Under the pieces are notes generated by a model. It did no database searches and had not been told where the DNA came from. It saw only the letters and a program-made list of their open reading frames with translations. A program made the position numbers and the translations under genes. A DNA stretch of 25,760 nt from CAZNGF01 sp964572855 (GTDB lineage Bacteria; Bipolaricaulota; Bipolaricaulia; RBG-16-55-9; JAJCYT01), in the NCBI GenBank assembly GCA_964572855.1, contig CAZNGF010000040.1:1-25760 (forward strand), read 5' to 3'. Shown in pieces: positions 22,711 to 25,760 of the stretch (position 1 is its first letter; every line of letters starts with the position of its first letter).

Positions 22711-22802
22711 ACGTTAATGTGCTGAAGGCTGGATCTACGGCCTTCAGACTGTGGAGATTCCTCCAACGGCCACCCAATCCCGCCTGGGTGGCCGTTTGTT
22801 TT
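22711..22802 (+). ncRNA. Candidate small RNA of about 92 nt
   Basis: Between a near-consensus promoter and an intrinsic terminator lies a short unit with no convincing ORF. It folds into three hairpins by eye: CTGAAGGC (22722-22729) pairs perfectly with GCCTTCAG (22740-22747) around a 10-nt loop containing GGA; TGGAG (22752-22756) pairs with CTCCA (22761-22765) around ATTC and exposes a CCTCC anti-Shine-Dalgarno sequence; the third is the terminator stem. Either a trans-acting small RNA or a terminated leader (attenuator) of the E1-beta gene 243 bp downstream. A free-standing RNA is favoured because a second promoter candidate lies before that gene. No known RNA family is recognised. Confidence 0.6.
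22765..22802 (+). terminator. Intrinsic terminator of the small RNA unit
   Basis: A perfect 12-bp stem, AACGGCCACCCA (22765-22776) with TGGGTGGCCGTT (22785-22796), an 8-nt loop and a T-rich tract TGTTTT to 22802. Confidence 0.85.
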
Positions 22803-22986
22803 CGCAAAACGGGGCCACCATGGCAAGCAAAAGCGTCATTGTCCGGTGAAACTGGAAATCCGTCTTATGGATTTGGCTGTTGACCACCTTGCGTTTCGCT
22901 TATGAGCCCAATCATACAACATTCGCCCCGCCGTGTCAACGACACGGGTCCGCCCCCTGCGGGACCCAAGCGGGCCCCGGGCGCGT

Positions 22987-23015
22987 TTGCCCCGTCCCGG
23001 CCGCCGAGCTATCAT
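22987..23015 (+). promoter_or_regulatory. Candidate promoter of E1-beta
   Basis: TTGCCC (22987-22992), 17-nt spacer, TATCAT (23010-23015), giving a leader of about 25 nt before the ATG at 23046. The -35 match is only moderate. Confidence 0.35.
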
Positions 23016-23045
23016 GAGCGCATTCGCCTTGGAATCGACAATCGT

Positions 23046-24020
23046 ATGCCCACGCTGACCATCGTACAAGCCGTCAACGACGCGCTCCGCACCGCGATGC
23101 GTGCGGACGGGAACGTGCTCGTGCTGGGCGAGGACGTCGGGGTCAACGGCGGGGTGTTCCGCGCCACCGAGGGGCTGTACGAAGAGTTCGGCGAGGAACG
23201 CGTGATCGACACGCCGCTGGCCGAGTCCGGCATCGTGGGCATGGCCATCGGTATGGCGCTCTACGGGCTCAAGCCCGTGCCCGAGATCCAGTTCCAGGAC
23301 TTCATCTTCCCGGCCTTCGACCAGATCGTGAACGAGCTGGCCAAGTTCCGCTACCGCTCGGGCGGCGAGTACTGCTGCCCGGTCGTGATCCGCACGCCCT
23401 ACGGCGGCGGCATCCGCGGCGGGGCGTACCACTCCCAGAGCGGCGAGGCCTACTTCGCCCACACGCCGGGTTTGAAAGTCGTGATCCCCTCGACGGCCTA
23501 CGAGGCCAAGGGGCTGCTGTTGAGTGCGATCGAAGGCCAGGACCCCGTGATCTTCATGGAGCCCAAGCGGCTCTACCGCTCGGTCAAGGGCGAGGTGCCC
23601 GAGGGGCACTACACCGTCCCCATCGGCGAGGCCGCCGTGCGCCGCGCGGGAAGGGACGTCACGCTGGTGGCCTACGGCGCCATGATTCCCGTCTGCCTCG
23701 AGGCCGCCGAGGAAGCCGAAGGAAAGGGCATCGACTGCGAGGTGCTCGACCTGCGCTCGATCGTCCCGCTGGACGAGGCGGCGATTCTGTCCTCGGTGCG
23801 CAAGACCGGCCGGCTCGTGATCGTGCACGAGGCCCCGCGCACGGGCGGCTTCGCCGGCGAGATCAGCGCGCTGGTGGCCGAGGAAGCCATCGAGTCCCTG
23901 GAAGCACCGGTCGTGCGCGTGACCGGCTACGACACGCCGTTCCCCTACACGCTCGAACCCCTCTATCTGCCGGACCCGGCGCGCGTGCTGGCGGCGGTCG
24001 AGCGCGTGGTGCATTTCTGA
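23046..24020 (+). CDS. 2-oxoacid dehydrogenase E1 component, beta subunit (branched-chain type)
   Basis: A 324-residue thiamine-diphosphate-enzyme beta subunit, of typical length. With the alpha subunit it decarboxylates a 2-oxoacid and passes the acyl group to E2 lipoyl. Seen are VLGEDVGVNGGVFRAT, DTPLAESGIVGMAIGMA, PEIQFQDFIFPAFDQIVNE, SGGEYCCPVVIRTPYGGG, YHSQSGEAYFAHTPGL and LEVLDLRS-like CEVLDLRSIVPLD. The FPAFDQI and HSQS motifs favour the branched-chain 2-oxoacid dehydrogenase group over pyruvate dehydrogenase, not conclusively. The ATG at 23046 is where family members begin, though its ribosome site (TTGGAA) is weak. The alpha subunit, normally just upstream, is absent from the window. 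E2 follows after 104 bp. Confidence 0.9.
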   Translation: MPTLTIVQAVNDALRTAMRADGNVLVLGEDVGVNGGVFRATEGLYEEFGEERVIDTPLAESGIVGMAIGMALYGLKPVPEIQFQDFIFPAFDQIVNELAKFRYRSGGEYCCPVVIRTPYGGGIRGGAYHSQSGEAYFAHTPGLKVVIPSTAYEAKGLLLSAIEGQDPVIFMEPKRLYRSVKGEVPEGHYTVPIGEAAVRRAGRDVTLVAYGAMIPVCLEAAEEAEGKGIDCEVLDLRSIVPLDEAAILSSVRKTGRLVIVHEAPRTGGFAGEISALVAEEAIESLEAPVVRVTGYDTPFPYTLEPLYLPDPARVLAAVERVVHF

Positions 24021-24124
24021 TCCCAATTGATATGATGGGGACGTCGGAAGGCGGCACGGCCCGGCCGAAAACCCCGATGGCCCGCCTTCCCGCTTCCCCC
24101 GGAAGCAGATCGAAGGAGGATTGA

Positions 24125-25417
24125 ATGGCTTTTGAGTTCAAACTGCCCGACGTGGGCGAGGGCATCCACGAGGGCGAGATCGTCTCCTGGCTCGTCTCGG
24201 AAGGCGACGTGGTCGAGGAGGACCAGCCCATCTTCGAGGTCATGACCGACAAGGCCACGGTCGAGATCACCTCGCCGCGCCAGGGAAAGATCCTCAAGTT
24301 GAACGCCTCGGAAGGCGACGTGGTCGAGGTGGGCTCGGTGATCGTCGTCTTCGGCGAGGAAGGCGAGAGCGCCCCGTCCGGCAACGGCGCCGGCGCGGCC
24401 TCCAAGCAGGAGGAAAAGCCAAAAGAAGAGGCACCCGCCAAGCCCGAACCCAAGGCCTCGGACGGCCAGGAGGCTGGGACCCAAACGGCCCAAGCCCCCC
24501 AAGGCCGCGTGCTGGCCACGCCGGCCACGCGCCGGGTGGCCCGCGAGCTGGGTGTTGACATCAACCAGGTCGAGGGCACGGGGCCCAACGGCCGCGTGAC
24601 CAAGGACGACATTCAGCGTTTCGCCGACGGCGGTGCCGAGCCCGCGCGCGAGGAAGCGCCCGCCGGCACGACCGAGAAGGCGGCCCCCCAGCCCACGAGA
24701 ATCGAGTCGGGCACGGAGGAAGAACGCCTGCCCGTGCGCGGCGTGCGCAAGGTGATCGCCCAGCACATGGAGCAAGCGCGCGATCACGTGGCGGCCTTCA
24801 CCTACGTGGACGAGGTCGACGTCACCGAACTCGTCCGGCTGCGGGGCGAGCTCAAACCCCTGGCCGCCGAGCAGGACGCGAGGCTCACCTACCTGCCCTT
24901 CATCGTCAAGGCCTGCGTGGCCGGGCTCAAGAAGCACCCTTACCTGAACGCGGCCTACGACGAGGGTTCCCAGGAAATCGTGTTGAAGAAGTACTACAAC
25001 GTCGGGATGGCCGCCGCCACCGAGGCCGGGCTGATCGTGCCCGTGGTCAAGGCCGCGGACCGGCGCTCGATCCTGGAGCTGGCCCGCGAGATCGAGCGGC
25101 TCGCGCTGGACGCGCGCGACGGCAAGAGCGCGCCCGAGGACCTGCGCGGCAGCACGTTCACGATCACGAGCCTGGGCGCCCAGGGCGGGCTGTTTGCCAC
25201 GCCCGTGGTCAACTACCCCGAGCTGGCCATCATGGGGGTGCACGAGATCAAGCGCCGCCCCGTCGTGCTGGACGACCAGATCGTGCCGCGCGACGTCATG
25301 CTGCTCTCGCTCTCGTTCGACCACCGCATCATCGACGGCCACGTGGGCGCGGCCTTCGCCCAGGAGGTCAAGCGCCTGCTGGAAAACCCGAAGCTGCTCA
25401 TGATGGAAGCCGTTTGA
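24125..25417 (+). CDS. 2-oxoacid dehydrogenase E2 component (dihydrolipoamide acyltransferase)
   Basis: A 430-residue E2 core subunit. Domains in order: one lipoyl domain (residues 2-77) with lipoyl-Lys43 in EVMTDKATVEI; an Ala/Glu/Pro-rich flexible linker; a peripheral-subunit-binding domain (about 127-165) with LATPATRRVARELGVD and GTGPNGRVTKDDI; a second linker; and the acyltransferase domain, whose SFDHRIIDGHVG carries the catalytic His and Asp. KKYYNVGMAAATEAGLIVPV is also typical. The MTDKATVEI form is common in branched-chain-type E2. The ATG at 24125 has AAGGAGGA 4 nt upstream. A strong terminator follows, so the unit ends here; E3 is not in the window. Confidence 0.94.
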   Translation: MAFEFKLPDVGEGIHEGEIVSWLVSEGDVVEEDQPIFEVMTDKATVEITSPRQGKILKLNASEGDVVEVGSVIVVFGEEGESAPSGNGAGAASKQEEKPKEEAPAKPEPKASDGQEAGTQTAQAPQGRVLATPATRRVARELGVDINQVEGTGPNGRVTKDDIQRFADGGAEPAREEAPAGTTEKAAPQPTRIESGTEEERLPVRGVRKVIAQHMEQARDHVAAFTYVDEVDVTELVRLRGELKPLAAEQDARLTYLPFIVKACVAGLKKHPYLNAAYDEGSQEIVLKKYYNVGMAAATEAGLIVPVVKAADRRSILELAREIERLALDARDGKSAPEDLRGSTFTITSLGAQGGLFATPVVNYPELAIMGVHEIKRRPVVLDDQIVPRDVMLLSLSFDHRIIDGHVGAAFAQEVKRLLENPKLLMMEAV

Positions 25418-25428
25418 GCCCATAACGA

Positions 25429-25460
25429 GGGCGCGCCGGCTCAATCCGGCGCGCCCTTTT
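25429..25460 (+). terminator. Intrinsic terminator after E2
   Basis: An 11-bp perfect GC stem, GGGCGCGCCGG (25429-25439) with CCGGCGCGCCC (25446-25456), a 6-nt loop CTCAAT and a TTTT tract, placed 11 nt after the E2 stop. Confidence 0.9.
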
Positions 25461-25601
25461 GTCCACCCGGATTCGCCGTAAGGGATCTGGGGAATCGGCT
25501 CTCGCCCAGAACGCGCCAGATCGAGAAACGTCAAGCCGTGTCAACACCGCGGCCGCGGCCTACGCTGACCCGTCACCTGCCCCCGTGCGGGGTCCCCTCG
25601 C

Positions 25602-25760
25602 TCATCGGTATTCGGGATTGGGATGGTCAAAGCGACAGCCCGCCTCCCACTCAGAGCGTTGGTTGCCGTGCGCGGGGAAGCCACCGGCGTCCTTGACCAT
25701 GCGGGCCAGGTGCAGCAGGTTCCAGGTCATGAAGGTGGTGTTGCGGTTGGTGAAGTCGTT
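25602..25760 (-). CDS. Flavodoxin-family / NAD(P)H-dependent oxidoreductase, C-terminal end
   Basis: An open minus-strand frame runs from the window edge to a TGA at 25602-25604 and gives the last 52 residues. It reads NDFTNRNTTFMTWNLLHLAR, then MVKDAGGFPAHGNQRSEW and EAGCRFDHPNPEYR. The LLHLARMVKDAGG helix followed by GNQRxEWxAG and a PNPEYR end matches, from memory, the C-terminus of FMN-binding flavodoxin-family reductases. The cofactor-binding N-terminal part is outside the window, so activity cannot be judged. It faces the E2 gene across about 180 bp that hold the E2 terminator and no other gene. Confidence 0.65.
   Translation of the reverse strand, partial: NDFTNRNTTFMTWNLLHLARMVKDAGGFPAHGNQRSEWEAGCRFDHPNPEYR

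Larger units (their letters stand above)
22498..23045. other. Gene-free stretch between the solenoid gene and the E1-beta gene
   Basis: This 548-bp stretch has no supported protein gene. It holds the minus-strand promoter of the solenoid gene, a plus-strand promoter-to-terminator unit (22675-22802) and a candidate E1-beta promoter. Bases 22580-22674 and 22803-22986 hold nothing else I can identify. The E1-beta frame stays open back to 22902, but that extension is Pro/Arg-rich and has no ribosome site. Confidence 0.6.

Noticed and set aside
22902..23045. Upstream start of E1-beta at 22902
   Set aside because: The added residues are Pro/Arg-rich and unlike the family, and cover the candidate promoter.
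1..25760. tRNA genes, CRISPR arrays and insertion sequences
   Set aside because: No T-arm-like GTTCGAATC with matching acceptor ends, no regularly spaced repeats and no transposase-like frame were found by eye.

Overview
This is a GC-rich bacterial window built around a nearly complete haem biosynthesis locus, flanked by central-carbon genes (citrate synthase, an isocitrate/isopropylmalate dehydrogenase-family enzyme, 2-oxoacid dehydrogenase E1-beta and E2). The phylum cannot be fixed from the sequence alone. The mix of a Uma2-type gene, an actinobacterial-type coproheme decarboxylase, a Cys-tailed ferrochelatase and purple-AAGGAGG ribosome sites would fit Chloroflexota, Deinococcota or a myxobacteria-like lineage. 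Any of these is a guess. No tRNA, rRNA, CRISPR array, insertion sequence or phage gene was seen.

Layout. (1) 1-3600: the 3' end of a D-threonine aldolase/D-serine dehydratase-like gene, a Uma2-family gene, an IDH/IPMDH-family dehydrogenase and a convergent citrate synthase. (2) 3700-5820: a 20-codon micro-ORF, a membrane-anchored alpha/beta hydrolase and its upstream region. (3) 5826-18230, all on the minus strand: the haem locus. In transcription order it is hemA (second copy), hemQ/chdC, then hemA (first copy), hemC, hemD, hemB, an AhbD/NirJ-like radical SAM gene, hemL, hemE, hemH, hemG/hemY-type oxidase and a 75-residue membrane protein. From the first-copy hemA onward the genes overlap by 4-14 nt or are 2 nt apart, so they look like one translationally coupled operon. 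(4) 18384-19469, plus strand: a second ferrochelatase, divergent from hemA. (5) 19470-22497, minus strand: an SDR protein, a 50-residue Cys protein, a lipoprotein and a membrane-anchored 11-residue-repeat solenoid protein. (6) 22498-25460: a gene-free stretch with a likely small RNA, then E1-beta and E2 and a strong terminator. (7) 25602-25760: the C-terminal end of a flavodoxin-family gene.

How it works together. The window encodes glutamyl-tRNA reductase, HemL, HemB, HemC, HemD, HemE, a HemY-type oxidase, ferrochelatase and HemQ, with no HemF or HemN. That is the gene set of the coproporphyrin-dependent route, in which iron is inserted into coproporphyrin III and HemQ decarboxylates coproheme. 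The radical SAM protein resembles AhbD, the oxygen-independent coproheme decarboxylase, and may give an anaerobic alternative.

The most interesting signals are: two pairs of 20-bp palindromic operators with identical spacing, one in front of each hemA; a Cys-rich insertion just before the catalytic Cys of both glutamyl-tRNA reductases; two ferrochelatases of different type; a promoter-to-terminator small RNA unit; and two small, previously easy-to-miss proteins.
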